From the NCBI RefSeq assembly GCF_949628215.1, contig NC_134310.1, positions 14,087,401 through 14,151,400 of the forward strand: DNA of 64,000 nt, read 5' to 3'. Below are positions 44,709 to 56,963 of this stretch, piece by piece. Source of the DNA: Phalacrocorax aristotelis. Taxonomy: Eukaryota > Chordata > Aves > Suliformes > Phalacrocoracidae. Both the position numbers and the translations under genes were made by a program. A model generated the notes under the pieces. It worked only from the letters and a program-made list of their open reading frames with translations. It was not told the origin of the DNA and did no database searches. The first letter of the stretch is position 1; each line of letters opens with the position of its first letter.

Positions 44709-46155
44709 GTGATTATGGACTGGCCAGAAGGCAAAGACATTGGATTATCATCAGAGGAGGAGGTGACACGTGCTGAAGAAGCCCCACTGTATAACAAACT
44801 GCCAGAAGATGAAAAGCAATATGCCCTGCTCACTGATGGGTCCTGTCACCTTGTGGGAAAGCACCGGAGATGGAAGGCTGCTGTATGGCGTCCTACACGA
44901 CAAGTCGCAGAAACTGCTGAAGGAGAAGGTGAATCGAGCCAGTTTGCAGAGGTAAAGGCCATCCAGCTGGCCTTAGACATTGCTGAACGGGAAAAGTGGC
45001 CAGTGCTCTATCTCTATAATGACTCCTGGATGGTGGCAAATGCCCTGTGGGGGTGGTACAGCAGTGGAAGCAGAGTAACTGGCAGCACAGAGGCAAACCC
45101 ATCTGGGCTGCCGCATTGTGGCACGCTATTGCTGCCCGGGAAGAGAACCTGGTTGTAAAGGTATGTCACGTCATGCTCACGTCCCCAAGAGTTGGGGCAC
45201 TGAAGAACATCGGAACAACCAGCAGGTGGATCAGGCTGCCAAGACTGAATTGGCTGAGGTGGATCTGGACTGGCAACATAAGCGTGAACTATTTCTAGCT
45301 CGGTGGACCCATGACACCTCAGGCCATCAAGGGAGAGATGCAACACACAGGTGGGCTCGTGATCAAGGGGTGGACTTGACCATGGATGTTATTGCACAGG
45401 CTATCCACGAATGTGAAACGTGCTGCGATCAAGCAAGCGAAGCGGGTAAAGCCTCTGTGGTATAGGGGACGATGGCTAAAATATAAATATGGGGAGGCCT
45501 GGCATATTGACTATATCACACTCCTACAAAACCGTCAAGGCAAGTGCTATGTGCTTACAGTGGTTGAAACAACGACTGGCTGGCTGGAAACATATCCTGT
45601 CCCCCACGCCACTCCCCAGAACACTATGCTGGGTCTCGAAAAACAAGTCCTGTGGCGACATGGCACCCCAGAGAGAATTGAGTCAGACAACGGGACTCAT
45701 TTCCGAAATAACCTCATAGACACCTGGGCCAAAGAGCATGGCATTGAGTGGGTGTATCACATCCCCTATCACGCACCAGCCTCTGGGAAAACTGAACGGT
45801 ACAAAGGACTGTTAAAAACTACACTGAGAGCAATGGGGGTGGAACATTCAAGCACTGGGATACACATTTAGCAAAAGCCACCTGGTTAGTCAACACGAGG
45901 GGATCTGCCAACCAAGCTGGCCCTGCCCAGTCAGAAATCCTACATACTGTGGAAGGGCATAGAGTCCCTGTAGTGCACGCAAAAAGTATGCTGGGCAAAA
46001 CAGTCTGGGTTCTTACTGCCTCCGGCAAAGGCAAACCCATTCGTGGGATTGCTTTTGCTCGAGGACGTGGGTGCACTTGGTGGGTGATGCGGGAGGATGG
46101 AGAAATCCGATGTGTGCCTCACGGGGTTTTGATTTTGGGCGAAAACAGTCAATGA
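44709..46155 (+). pseudogene. ERVL RNase H-integrase remnant of element 4
   Basis: Begins at MDWPEGKDIG, just upstream of RNase H (LTDGS near 44832), and continues through integrase (DTSGHQGRDATHRWARD, ESDNGTHFRNN, GKTERYKG) to the pol C terminus ending LGENSQ. Frameshifts lie near 45055, 45150-45180, 45425 and 45840. Protease, RT and the first part of the RT-RNase H connection are deleted. Confidence 0.88.
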
Positions 46156-46561
46156 GCTGAATGGCACAATGCGAACTGCTATGTAATATTGTGTGTCACC
46201 TCTGTGTTGCATCAATGATATCAGAGTATGAGCCTCCCAACCCATGGAAGATCAACTGTGAAAAAAGCCATGCAGCAGTGATGGAACGATGACTGACTCG
46301 GTATGCAGCAACCCAACGCCACACACACCACCTCTCCCACCCTGAAAGCCTGATACGGCAGATGGAGCCCAGAGTCATGGACTTGGTGAACTCAATGGAC
46401 ATTTTAATGGACATTCTATAGGGAAGGTCCATAGACTAAAGGAATGATGTCTGTGTCTTATGTTAAAGGATGGGAAGGGGAGGGGTGGTGGTTGGTAAGG
46501 TTGCATTGGATGGTATGGGACCTGGGCATGGCATAAACGGTATGGAATAAGGGGTGGAGAA

Positions 46562-47051
46562 TGTGCTGGTTTTGGCTGAGAAGGGGTTAATTCTCCTCAC
46601 TGTGGGGGTCGGCTACCTTTCCAGCTTCCTGAGCTCTGCCGCGTGGCAGGGGGGTGGGGGGCTGGGGGGGGCAGGGCCACGGTGGGGGCAGCTGACCCCG
46701 ACTGGCCAATGGCAGGTTCATTCCATACCATGTGACACCATGACCATTATATTAAGCGGGGGCAGTTTGGGGCTCGGGGAGGCGTCGGGTCGGCGGGTGG
46801 TGAGCGGCTGCGTCGCGTACGGTTTGTTTCGGCAGTTCGTTCCCTCTCTCCCTTCCCCCCTCCCCTGGGGCTTTGCGCCTCTCGTTGTTCTCCTTTACAT
46901 TGCGTTTCTGTTGTTGTTTCTTTTACTTTTAATTATTAAACTGTTCTTATCCCAACCCACGAGCGTTTCCCTTCTGATTCTCTCCCCCATCTGCCGGTGG
47001 GGGAGTGAGCAAGCGACTGTGTGGGGCTGAGCTGCCGGCTAAACCACGACA
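46562..47051 (+). repeat. LTR-A, 3' LTR of element 4
   Basis: Runs TGTGCTGG to CCACGACA. It is preceded by the same 3' untranslated sequence as element 1 (46156-46561), including the purine-rich AAGGGGTGGAGAA before the LTR. Confidence 0.92.
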
Positions 47052-47510
47052 CACGCATAACATTTTTTTCCTTTTTTTCCTGTACCCTTTCCTTACTACC
47101 TGTGTCAGTCCTATAATAATCATCTTGTGTGTTAGCTGGACTCTTTTTAAGTCCACGCAGTTCTCCAGATCTGCTGTACAATGCTAGAGCTTGAAGGTAT
47201 ACCTTCTTTGATTTTTCTTTAGTACTTCTTGCTTTTAGGAAAATGTCAAACTCTACTGCTATGTCTGGGTTTTTTTTTGTTGTTGTTATTAATTATTTTC
47301 CAAGGCAGCTGGTTACTTCTATTTGTTTTATAAAAAACTTTTTTAACAGCTGATGTTTTCCTTGTGTTTGTTTTGAAGTTTTTCTTCACTGCTGCTCAGC
47401 TTTGATTAGGGTTATAAAAATTAGTATTTCAGTTTGGTAGGAAGACTTAATGCAACCTGTGTTTAAAATGGTTGCATACTACAATGTTTTCTTCATTAGG
47501 TTCGTGATCT
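47052..47510 (+). other. SCAMP1 intron 2, no gene seen
   Basis: T-rich intronic sequence between the ERVL LTR and a CR1 tail. Confidence 0.6.
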
Positions 47511-47722
47511 GTAGAATGAGAATGGTTTGGGTTGGAAGGGACCTTTAAAGGTCATATAGTCCAAATCTCCTGCAATGAGCAGGGACATCTTCAACTAGAT
47601 CAGGTTGCTCAGAGCACCGTCCAACCTGACCTTGAATTTTTCCACAGATGGGGCATCTACCACCTCTCTGGGCAACCTGTTCCAGTGTTTCACAACCTTC
47701 ATCGTAAAAAACTTCTTAGAAG
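47511..47722 (-). mobile_element. CR1 LINE, short 3' end
   Basis: Antisense CR1 tail with GGTTGGAAGGGACC and GCAACCTGTTCCAGTG blocks, truncated after about 210 bases. Confidence 0.88.
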
Positions 47723-49139
47723 ATGGTTTATAATACCGGTGACTATTGTGCATTGAATTATGATCTTTAAATAATAACCTCAAAAAATAAGCACATTAAA
47801 GCAATATTCAACTTCCACCATTAGAGGTAGATTTGAGCACTGACAGTTTGTTCCCCTGTGCACACATTATGAAGCTGAGATTTCATTCTTTATATATATC
47901 AACCAAGCAGAAATTCTGGAGTGATACCCAGCAAAATTAACAACAGATGTTGAGGTAGATACATGATTTTTCTTATCCTTTCCTTACTACCTCTGACTCG
48001 CTTACAAGCTCTTCTCTCTACTTTTTCTTACACTGTGCACTAATTCCAGTAAGTGATATTAAATAACACATAAGTGATATTAAACACACAATAACTTAAA
48101 CTAATGGTGTAGACATACCTAGTGTAGCTCAAAAATAGCTACTTTAGATGTAATATAAGAGACTACCCGTGCTGGCTTTTTGCTGCTTTTGATTTTAAAC
48201 AGTGTCAAGTGTGCTACTGGGGTAGGACAGCCTTTAGAAAAGTGGAAACTATTTTCAAAGAAAACTTAAGAGCTGAAGCTCTGGTAAGCTAAGAGTGAAA
48301 CTAAGGCAAGCTCAAAACTCTGAGGAAAAGCTTGTAGAACAACTTGGGAAAATCTCTTTCCCAGAAGCAGGAAGCTTCCACCGTCTTTAAGGCTGTAAGA
48401 GTACTAATAGAAGATAATGATGTAGGAAAAAGCTAAATTAGTTGTTTCTTTACAAGGGAAGTATCTTAAACTTGAGTTCTTAATAGAATAAGCTTTAGAG
48501 AAGCAATAACTTGCTGGAAATAGGTAATATTCAGCTGAGTGCTAAGAAAACTGAGATGGAAAATTGCTAAAGCGTGAACTGGAATGTACCTCAGCTGGCC
48601 TTATACCAGAAGAAGGAAAAGTGATGGCTGTCTCACTCACTATAGAAAAAGCTCTTAAAAGGATTCAAGAAATTAAGAGGCCAGAAGGTACAAATTCTTT
48701 ACTGGGCAAGTAGAAGGGAATGGTAGGGAAGTCTACTAATCATAGATGTTGGTTGGTTGAGTTTTTTAGAGTGGTTGGTTTGTATGCTTTTAGCAGAACT
48801 CTACACATACAGGGGCTTTAACCTTCAAACAGACATGGAAGATGCCTTGACCGTAGAGTCATCCTGCATTAAGTAGTGGACTGCAGTGCACATATCTGAC
48901 AAAATGAAACTCAGTGCAGCTGCTTCCTTGTACTGCAGTGCTTGAAGAAATCAGCCTGGAGTGTCCTCCTTCATGTTACTATAGTGATATGGCTGTGTGG
49001 CTTTTGGGGGGCTGAGGCCTGAAGGAAGATCATAATCCTAGTCATATTATTATAGAGTATCCAAAATTCCTAATCATGTACTAGCCTTGAAAAAGTCATG
49101 GTAGCCTTTTGGTTGCAAACCTCCATGAAAGAAGGAAGT
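47723..49139 (+). other. SCAMP1 intron 2, no gene seen
   Basis: Plain AT-rich intronic sequence with no gene or repeat I can name. Confidence 0.6.
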
Positions 49140-51196
49140 CTCAAAGGTGCAGGAGCAGGCCATCCCCATGTGCTGTAAAGTCGAGCAGGCGGGGGAGAAG
49201 ACCGACTTGGCTGAATAGTGAGCTTTGGCTGGAACTCAAGAAAAAAAGGAGAGCTTACCGCCTTTGGAAGAAGGGGCAGGTGACTCAGGAGGACTACAAG
49301 GATGTTGTGAGGTTATGCAGGGAAAAGATTAGGAAGGCAAAGGCCCAGCTGGAACTTAAACTGGCCGCCACCGTTAAAGATAACAAAAAATATTTTTATA
49401 AATGCATCAGTGACAAAAGGAGGGCCAGGGAGAATCTCCCTCCTTTGTTGGACGTGGAAGGTAACCTTGCCAGGAAAGATGAGGAGAAGGCTGAGGTACT
49501 TCATGCTTTCTTTGCCTCAGTCTTTAATAGTCAGACTGGTCATCCTCGGGGTTGTCAGGCCTCTGTGCTGGGAGATAGAGCTAGTATGCAGAATGAAGTC
49601 CCAGTTGTTGAAGAGGTGGCAGTCACCAACCTGCTCCTTCACCTGGATGTTCACAAGTCCATGGGGCCAGATGGGATCCACCCGAGGATACTGAGGGAGC
49701 TGGCAGAGGAGCTCGCCAAGCCACTCTCCATCATTTATCAGCAGTCCTGGTCAACCGGGGAGGTCCCAGATGACTGGAAACTAGCGAATGTGACGCCCCT
49801 CTACAAGAAGGGCTGGAAGGAGGATCTGGGGAACTACAGGCCTGTCAGCCTGACCTCGGTGCCGGGAAAGGTCATGGAGCAGATCATCTTGAATTCAGCA
49901 CATGCAGGACAACCAGGGGATCGGGCTCAGCCAGCATGGGTTTATGAAAGGGAGGTCCTGCCTCACTAACCTGGTCTCCTTCCATGATAAGGTGACCCGC
50001 TTAGTGGATGAGGGGAAGGCTGTAGACGTTGTCTACTTGGACTTTAGTAAGGCCTTTGACACTGTCTCCCACAGCATGCTCATGGAGAAGCTGGCTGCTC
50101 ACGGCTTGGACAAGTGCACTCTGTGCTGGGTTAAAAACTGGCTGGACGGCTGAGCTCAGCAAGTAGTAGTGAATGGAGTCAAATCCAGTTGGTGGCCAGT
50201 CACGAGTGGTGTTCCCCAGGGCTCAGTGTTGGGGCTGGTCCTGTTCAATATCTTCACTGATGATCTGGATGAGGGGATTGAGTGCACCCTCAGTAAGTTT
50301 GCAGATGACACCAAGCTGGGTGGAAGCGTCGATCTGCTGGAGGGCAGGAAGGCCTTACAGAGGGACCTGGACGGGCTGGATCGTTGGGCCGGAGCCAACG
50401 GTATGAGATTCAAGAAGGCTAAGTGCCGGGTCCTGCACTTGGGTCACAACAACCCCATGCAACGCTACAGGCTTGGGGAGGAGTGTCTGGAGAGCTGCCT
50501 GGAGGAAAAGGACCTGGGGGTGCTGGTTGACAGCCAGCTGAACATGAGCCGGCAGTGTGCTCAGGCAGCCAAGAAGGCCAATGGCATCCTGGCTTGTATC
50601 AGGAATAGTGTCGCGAGCAGGACCAGGGAGGTGATAGTGCCCCTGTACTTGGCACTGGTGAGGCCGCACCTTGAGTACTGTGTTCAGTTTTGGGCCCCTC
50701 ACTACAAGAAGGACATTGGGGTGCTGGAGCATGTCCAAAGAGGGGCAACGAAGTTGGTGAGGGGTCTAGAGAACAAGTCTTATGAGGAATGGCTGAGGGA
50801 GCTGGGGTTGTCTAGTCTGGAGAAGAGGAAGCTGAGGGGACACCTTATTGCTCTCTACAGCTACCTGAAAGGAGGTTGTAGCGAGGCGGGGATCAGTCTC
50901 TTCTCCCTAGTAACAAGCGATAGGACGAGAGGAAATGGCCTCAAGCTGTGCCAGGGGAAGTTTAGGTTGGACATTAGGAAAAACTTCTTCACCGAAAGGG
51001 TTGTCAGACATTGGAACAGGCTGCCCAGGGAGGTGGTAGAGTCTCCATCCCTGGAGGTATTTACAAGAAGGGTAGACGTGGTGCTTGAGGATATGGTTTA
51101 GTGGTGGACTTGGCAGTGATAGGTTAGCGGTTAGACTCGATGATCTTAAGGATCTTTTCCAACCTTAACGATTCTATGATTCTGTGATTCTATGAT
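49140..51196 (+). mobile_element. CR1 LINE, about 2 kb, with most of ORF2
   Basis: Longest CR1 here. ORF2 starts after the endonuclease (RRPTWLNSELWLELKKK) and includes the [43 protein letters not shown], and the FADDTKLGG catalytic box. Pieces 49109-49969, 49902-50153 and 50169-51101 are separated by a frameshift near 49900 and a TGA at 50151-50153. The last piece is open for 310 codons to the natural ORF2 end. The 3' end is ATTCTATGATTCTGTGATTC. Same direction as SCAMP1. Confidence 0.94.
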
Positions 51197-51698
51197 GGTT
51201 GTGACTCTCAAAATATTCCAGTCAGTCATATTGGCTACTGTAAGGATATGTGGAATGTGAGAGCATCTTTTTCATTGAGGTTATAGACCTTTTCAGTTTA
51301 AAGGGAGTAATAAGTAACAGAGAAAGTGATAAACAAAACCAGATAGATAAGCGAAAGCAGGCATAAAGTAAGAGTAAAACTCTTAAGCCACTAATTGATG
51401 GGCCATTAAAAAGCAGCAGGTGCAGCTTTGAAGCAGTTCAGTCTGGACTTTCTAATTGATAAGAAGGGCAAAAGGAGATAAACATGAATATTATGGAGAG
51501 TTGAGGGGAGCATGTGGGGCTATGCAAAATTTATTAAGGAATATTTAGGGGAATAGTCAAAGGTGTGGAACAATTGGGGACTGGGGAGGAACAAGGAGGA
51601 GACTAGCAAAGAGGATGGATGAAAGGGGCTGGTTGCATATAAGTTGCTACTAGTCAGTACACTTGTCTGACAGAGCTATACATCTAACCACTGCAGTT
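51197..51698 (+). other. SCAMP1 intron 2, no gene seen
   Basis: Plain intronic sequence between two CR1 copies of opposite orientation. Confidence 0.6.
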
Positions 51699-52790
51699 CA
51701 CAGAATCATAGAACGTCCTGAGTTGGAAGGGACCCACAAGGATCATCGAGTCCAACTCCTGTCCTTGCACAGGACAACCCCAAAATTCACATCATATCTC
51801 TAATGGCATTGTACAAATGGTTCTTGAACCATGACTACCTCCCTGGGGAGCCTGTTCCAGTGCTCCACCACCCTCTGGGTGAAGAACCTTTCCCTAATAT
51901 CCAACCTAAACCTCCCCTGGCACATCTTCCTGCCATTCCCTCGGATCCTATCATTGGTTGCCAGAGAGAAGAGATCAGCACCTGCCCCTCCTCTTTCCCT
52001 TATGAGGAAGCTGTAGACTGCGATGAGGTCTCCCCTCAGTCTCCTCTTCTCCAGGCTGAACAAACCAAATGACTGTAGTCGCTCCTCATACAGTTTCTCC
52101 TCTAAACCCTTCACCAACTTCGTGGCCCTCCTCTGGACACTCTCTAGTAGCTCTATATCCTTAATATACTGTGGCACCCAAAACTGTACACAGTTGTCGT
52201 GGTTCAGCCTCAGTTGGCAACTAAACACCACGCAGCCGCTCGCTCACTCACCCCGGGGAGAGAACTGGAAGAGCAAAAAAAACCAAAACTTGTGAGTTGA
52301 GATAAGAACAGTTTAATAATTAGAATTAAATAATAATAATAATGATGATTATGATAATAGTAACAATAATGATAGTATCTTAAAAAGGAAAAGGGAAAAA
52401 GGGAAAAAACAGAAACACAAACAATACAACCACTCACCACCCGCCAACTGACGCTGCCCGTCCCCGAGCTGCGATTGCTGCTTCTCTCCCCCAGCCAGCT
52501 CCTCTCAGTTAACATACTGGGCATGATGTTACATGATATGGAATACCCCTTTGGCCAGTTTGAGTCTGCTCTCTTAGCTGTGCCCCCTCCCCTCCCGGCT
52601 TCTTGTGCACCTGGCAGAGCATGGGAAGCTGGAAGAGTCCTTGACTAGTACAAGCACTACCCAGCAACAACTAAAACATCGGTGTGTTATCAACATTGTT
52701 TTCATACTAAGTTCAAAGCACAGCACTATGCCAGCTGCAGTGAAGAAAATTAACTCTATCCCAACTAAAACTGTGACACAGTACTTGAGT
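51699..52790 (-). mobile_element. CR1 LINE 3' part, interrupted by solo LTR-B
   Basis: Antisense CR1 (CAGAATCATAGAACGTCC, then the ORF2 end). It is cut at 52194 by an LTR and resumes for about ten bases after it (ACAGTACTTGAG, compare the CR1 block ACAGTACTCGAG). Confidence 0.87.
52195..52778 (-). mobile_element. Solo LTR-B in CR1
   Basis: Runs TGTCGTGG to TGTGACA with the ATT-rich microsatellite (about 52315-52380). The flank ACAGT occurs on both sides; on the right it overlaps the last A of the LTR, so one base seems lost. Confidence 0.9.
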
Positions 52791-52839
52791 TACTGTTAAA
52801 TCCTTTCTTAAATATCTTTCTATGAAATTTCACTCTACA

Positions 52840-53880
52840 CCATCTGTGAGTGCTGCAAGGTCTAGGTGCCAGCAACTGGAGAGACTAGAGTGAATTATGT
52901 GCCAGCAATTGAGTCAGACCCCAGGTAGTAGTGGTCTGTATGTCTGTGGTGTCAGCAATTGAGCATCTCTGTGTCAGCAGCTGGAGCGACCATGGGTCGT
53001 AAGGCCTATGTGTTTGGGGTGTCAGCAGCTGGAGGGACCAGTGTGTTTTCTCTGTGTGTATTTGTGTAATTTACATATACATATATATATGTGTATGTGT
53101 TTTCCTCTGTGTATATATTCACTAGCAAACTTCAAGCTGGACTAGCTGGCAAATAGGAGGAAAACCTGTCTCTGGGAAGACTCAAAGTCTGAGCCAAAAG
53201 TGAGTAAGGGAGTCCAGGGTCTAGGCCTAGATATATGGCAAGGTGAGAGCCCGTGCTGGTGTTTGGGGGAGCTGCAAGGGTGGGGGATGCTTACAAGACT
53301 AGTGTTTGAGTACATGAATCTGCTACTGAACATCAAGCTGGGCTAACTAGCAAACAGGAGGAAACCTCTATACTAGGTAAGAGGGCCCCAGGTCCAGGCA
53401 GGTATATCAGACAGGCTGACAACCCATGCTCGTATCTGAGGGATCTGCAGTTGTGTGCTTGTAAATCTGGAGAGGCATGTGTTTTTTAATAGTGAACTTC
53501 AGTGCTGATCAGCTGGAGAGGAGGAATGGGACATGGCTCTGTGTACCTATATTTTATGTAATTCTGATAGTGTTATGTGGGGGTGGTGTTAAAGGCAGTG
53601 CCCTGCCTTTGGCAGCTTGTGTAGCTGGCTATGCTAGTGTCCTTGGTACGTGCGGTTGTGTGTGTATTTGCGTGCATCTCTGGGATGTGCACTCAACTTT
53701 GCTACTAGCCACACCTGGAAACAGGAAAGCAGCAGCTGTATCTGTCAGCCTGGGATGGATGGATTCAGACCAGAGGGTCTGAAGTTGTGCTGGACTAGGC
53801 TCCAGCTGTTGGAGAGGGGTCCCTGGGTCTCAGAATCTGCTGGAAGAGGTAGCTTTTATAACATCTCTTAACAGCTTTTG
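52840..53880 (+). repeat. Degenerate long-period tandem repeats
   Basis: Short near-repeats of GTGTCAGCAGCTGGAGGGACC type recur at about 52910-53040. Longer units recur at about 53127, 53327 and 53495, each with an AACTTCAAGCTG...CTAGCTGGCAAATAGGAGGA-like core, roughly 170-200 bases apart. An AT-rich (TATA)n stretch lies at about 53070-53100. No coding is supported. Confidence 0.6.
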
Positions 53881-54640
53881 TCCCCCAGCCCCTCTTGACT
53901 TTCTTAGTATTCCAGGATGCACAGCCCCTGCTACAAATCACTGTTTTAATCTCTCTTCTTCCAGGGAGCACAGGCTCTTACCTAGGCATGTGTGTAGTGG
54001 ACAGCAATTCTAACACTGTATAGGTGGCCAGCTAGCATATAGTAGAGCCTAAGCAATGCAGAAATCTGAATCCAAAGAATCTTCCACATAATTAGTTCCT
54101 TATGTTAATGTCATCTATCATATATGCTGTTGGATAGCATCTTTGATTATGTATCTCTAATGAGCTTTCTGATCGGTTCCTTTATTCATCATAAGCATAT
54201 ATGCATGTTCCATGTCCAAGCTGTTTGGACAAAGTGTCTTTCAAGGATAAGTAACTTTGAATTCATTGTTCAAATGATGGTTGTCTAGTTTTTGTAGGAG
54301 TTCTTGTACAAGAGACCTTTGTCCTTATCACAGAATGCTCCAACTTAAGGAATAGCAGTATTAATCACCTTTAACCAACTTTGGCTGTCTTCATCCTAGA
54401 ACACCGAGTAATCTTTCTTATGATTAAAAGCTTAAATCACTGAGTATTTCTGAGAAATGAGACCTCTCTGATATCTCAGTATTTTATTAGGAGCTGATGT
54501 ACAAGGTGGAAAGATAATTTTGAAATGCTGGAATCAGTTGATGTTGCTGAGGTATGCTGCAATATTACACACAGAGGTGGAGTTTACTCGGGCATGATGT
54601 TTTCTCCTCAGTGTATCGCATTTATGCATTTCAAAAGATG
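53881..54640 (+). other. SCAMP1 intron 2, no gene seen
   Basis: Plain intronic sequence between the tandem-repeat zone and the 1.1-kb solo LTR. Confidence 0.6.
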
Positions 54641-54645
54641 GTTGG

Positions 54646-55747
54646 TGTATTGGGTTTGCGTGGCAAGGTTTTGGTAGCAGGTGGGCTATAGGGGTGGCTT
54701 CTGTGAGAAGCTGCCAGAAGCTTCCAAGCTTCCCCTATGTCCAACAGAGCCAATGCCAGCCTGCTCCAAGATGGACCCACAGCTGGCCAAGGCTGAGCCA
54801 ATCAGGGAAGGTGGTAGTGCCTCTGTGATAACATATTTAAGAAGGGGGGGAGGGGGGGGACTGCTGTACAACAGCATGAAGAGAGGAGTGAGAATATGTG
54901 AGAGAAACAACACTGCAGACACCAAGGTCAGTGAAGAATGAGAGGGGAAGGAGATGCTCCAGGGACCAGAGCAGAGATTCCCCTGCAGCCCCTAGTGAAG
55001 ACCACAGTGAAGCAGGCTGTCCCCCTGCAGCCTATGGAGGTTAACGGTGGAGCAGATATCCACCTGCAGCCCATGGAGGACCCCATGTTGGAGCAGGTGG
55101 ATGTGCCTGAACGAGGCTGTGACCCCATGGGAAGCCTGTGCTGAAGCAGGCTCCTGGCAGGACCTGTGGACCCATGGAGAGAGGAGCCCACACTGGAGCA
55201 AGTTTGATGGCAGGACTTTTGACCCTGTGGGGGACCCATGCTGGATCAGTCCATTCCTGAAGAACTGCAGCCCGTGGGAAGGACCCACATTGGAGAAGTT
55301 TGCGGAGGACTGTCTCCCGTGGGATGGGCCCCACACTGGAGCAGGGGAAGTGTGAGGAGTTCTTCCCCTGAGGAGGAAGGAGTGGAAGAGACAATGTGCG
55401 ATGAACTGACCGCAATCCCCATTCCCCGTCCCCCTGCACCACTGAGGGGAAGGAGGTAGAGAAAATGGGGACTGAAGTTGAGCCTGGGAAGAACAGAGGG
55501 GTGGGGGGAAGGTGTTTTAAGATTTGGTTTTATATCTCATTATCCTACTCTGATTTTGATTGTTAATAAATTAATTTCCCCAAGTTGAGTCTGTTTTGCC
55601 TGTGATGGTAATTGCTGAGTGATCTCTCTGTCCATATCTCCACCTATGAGCCTTTTGTTATACTTTCTCTCCCCTGTCCAGCTGAGAAGGGTAGTGATAG
55701 AGTGGCATGGTGGGCACCTGGTGTCCAGCCAGGGTCAACCCACCACA
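54646..55747 (+). mobile_element. Solo LTR, 1102 bp, common avian type
   Basis: Runs TGTATTGGGTTTGCGTGGC to CCCACCACA and is flanked by perfect GTTGG duplications at 54641-54645 and 55748-55752. A TATA-like ATATTTAAGAA lies at about 54832 and AATAAA at about 55566, as expected for U3 and R. A block at about 54970-55340 repeats CTGCAGCCCATGGAGG-like units. The start sequence is one I know from widespread bird LTRs; I do not give a family name. Confidence 0.92.
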
Positions 55748-55752
55748 GTTGG

Positions 55753-56802
55753 AAAAGATACAGATAAGCTGGGCCAAGTCATAATTTGCCAAGTTAGTGG
55801 TATTCAGTTGATTCCTGCTTTGTTTTAAGGTGCTTTTGTATTTGAAACATTGCAGTTCTCACCATATTTTTGTTCTTGATTTTAGTCTTATTAGGAACAA
55901 GTGATTCTCTGTCTTAAAAGATCACAGAACAGGGAAGTCTTTCATGTTGCAAGCTCTACACAAAGAAAGATATGAATTGTAGTTTTCTCCCAAGCATATT
56001 TAAGAATAAAATAACATCAGAGTAAAGCTATACTGGTCTGCTTTGGTAAAGTTCAGTTGATAACTTTAATCTAGGCAGCAGTAATTTCCTTGGTTTGATA
56101 GGTACTGGTTAACATTGTGTATGATAGAGAGATGTGGAGAAAGTCAGAGGAGATGACAAACAGGAATAAGCAGGAGATGATTCAAAACAAAACACAGAAT
56201 TGAAAAAAAACCTGAGCTACTAAAAGCTGCTTGTAAGATGTGTTCTTATAGGTAATGACCAAGTGACCAAATTGATAGTGGTACTTGAAACTAGATACTA
56301 CAGTACATACTGGTGGAATAGTTAAGGAATAGATTGTGGATCCTGAACTGGAAAATTTAATACAGTACATTGCTTCTATAGTTAACCAGGTGATATAAGC
56401 CTTTGTTAAGTAGAAGGCTCTGGAAGACACTACTAATAAATTACATCGTGTTTGAGAATATGAATAGATCACTGTTAAATCCTGCAATTCTCTTAAATGG
56501 TAACTGTCTTTATTCATGTTAATGTCTGGACAAAATTAAAATTCTATTTACTTTCTACTGATCCATAAAATTCCATGTGTGCAAGTAGTACAGTGTAAAA
56601 ACAAGCAAGCAGAGCACTGCACCACAGAATATAGTTACCTTCTTTTTCCTAAAGGTTATAAATATTGCAGGTAGCATATCAGATTTTCAGTTTATCAGTA
56701 ACAGTTCCTTTAAAGCAACTGGATTAGTTATTACAGAGTTAATGAAGATGTGCTTATTAGAATAGGAGACTGTTTCCCTATAACTGTCTCGTGTTTTCTT
56801 AG
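55753..56802 (+). other. End of SCAMP1 intron 2, no gene seen
   Basis: Plain intronic sequence up to a GTGTTTTCTTAG acceptor before exon 3. Confidence 0.65.
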
Positions 56803-56901
56803 TCTCCTCCAGGAAATGTGAAAATGTCTAATGTACCTAGTACCCAGCCAGCAATAATGAAACCAACAGAAGAACCACCTGCTTATGCACAAACTGCAAA
56901 G
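56803..56901 (+). CDS. SCAMP1: SCAMP1 exon 3
   Basis: 99 bases, 33 codons ([18 protein letters not shown]... to ...AYAQTAK), phase 0 on both sides; GTTTGT donor at 56902. It encodes the proline-rich linker of the cytosolic tail. An LTR-B copy begins 62 bases downstream in intron 3. Confidence 0.96.
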
Positions 56902-56963
56902 GTTTGTCAATAACTTTCAGGCACTAGGTTCCTTTCGATTATCTTCATATAAATACACTTCTG

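Larger units (their letters stand above)
37490..47051 (+). mobile_element. ERVL provirus (element 4) containing a class II provirus
   Basis: Plus-strand provirus: LTR-A (37490-37985), primer site, gag (38051-38666 and 44413-44696, split by the class II provirus), a deletion that removes protease, RT and the start of RNase H, then RNase H and integrase (44709-46155), 3' sequence, and LTR-A (46562-47051). No matching target duplication is visible (ATATC left, CACGC right), so the ends may have been rearranged. Confidence 0.9.

Noticed and set aside
54681..55459. Open frames in the 1.1-kb solo LTR suggesting a repeat protein
   Set aside because: The CTGCAGCC-rich units are part of the LTR, which has perfect target duplications at both ends; frames occur on both strands by composition.
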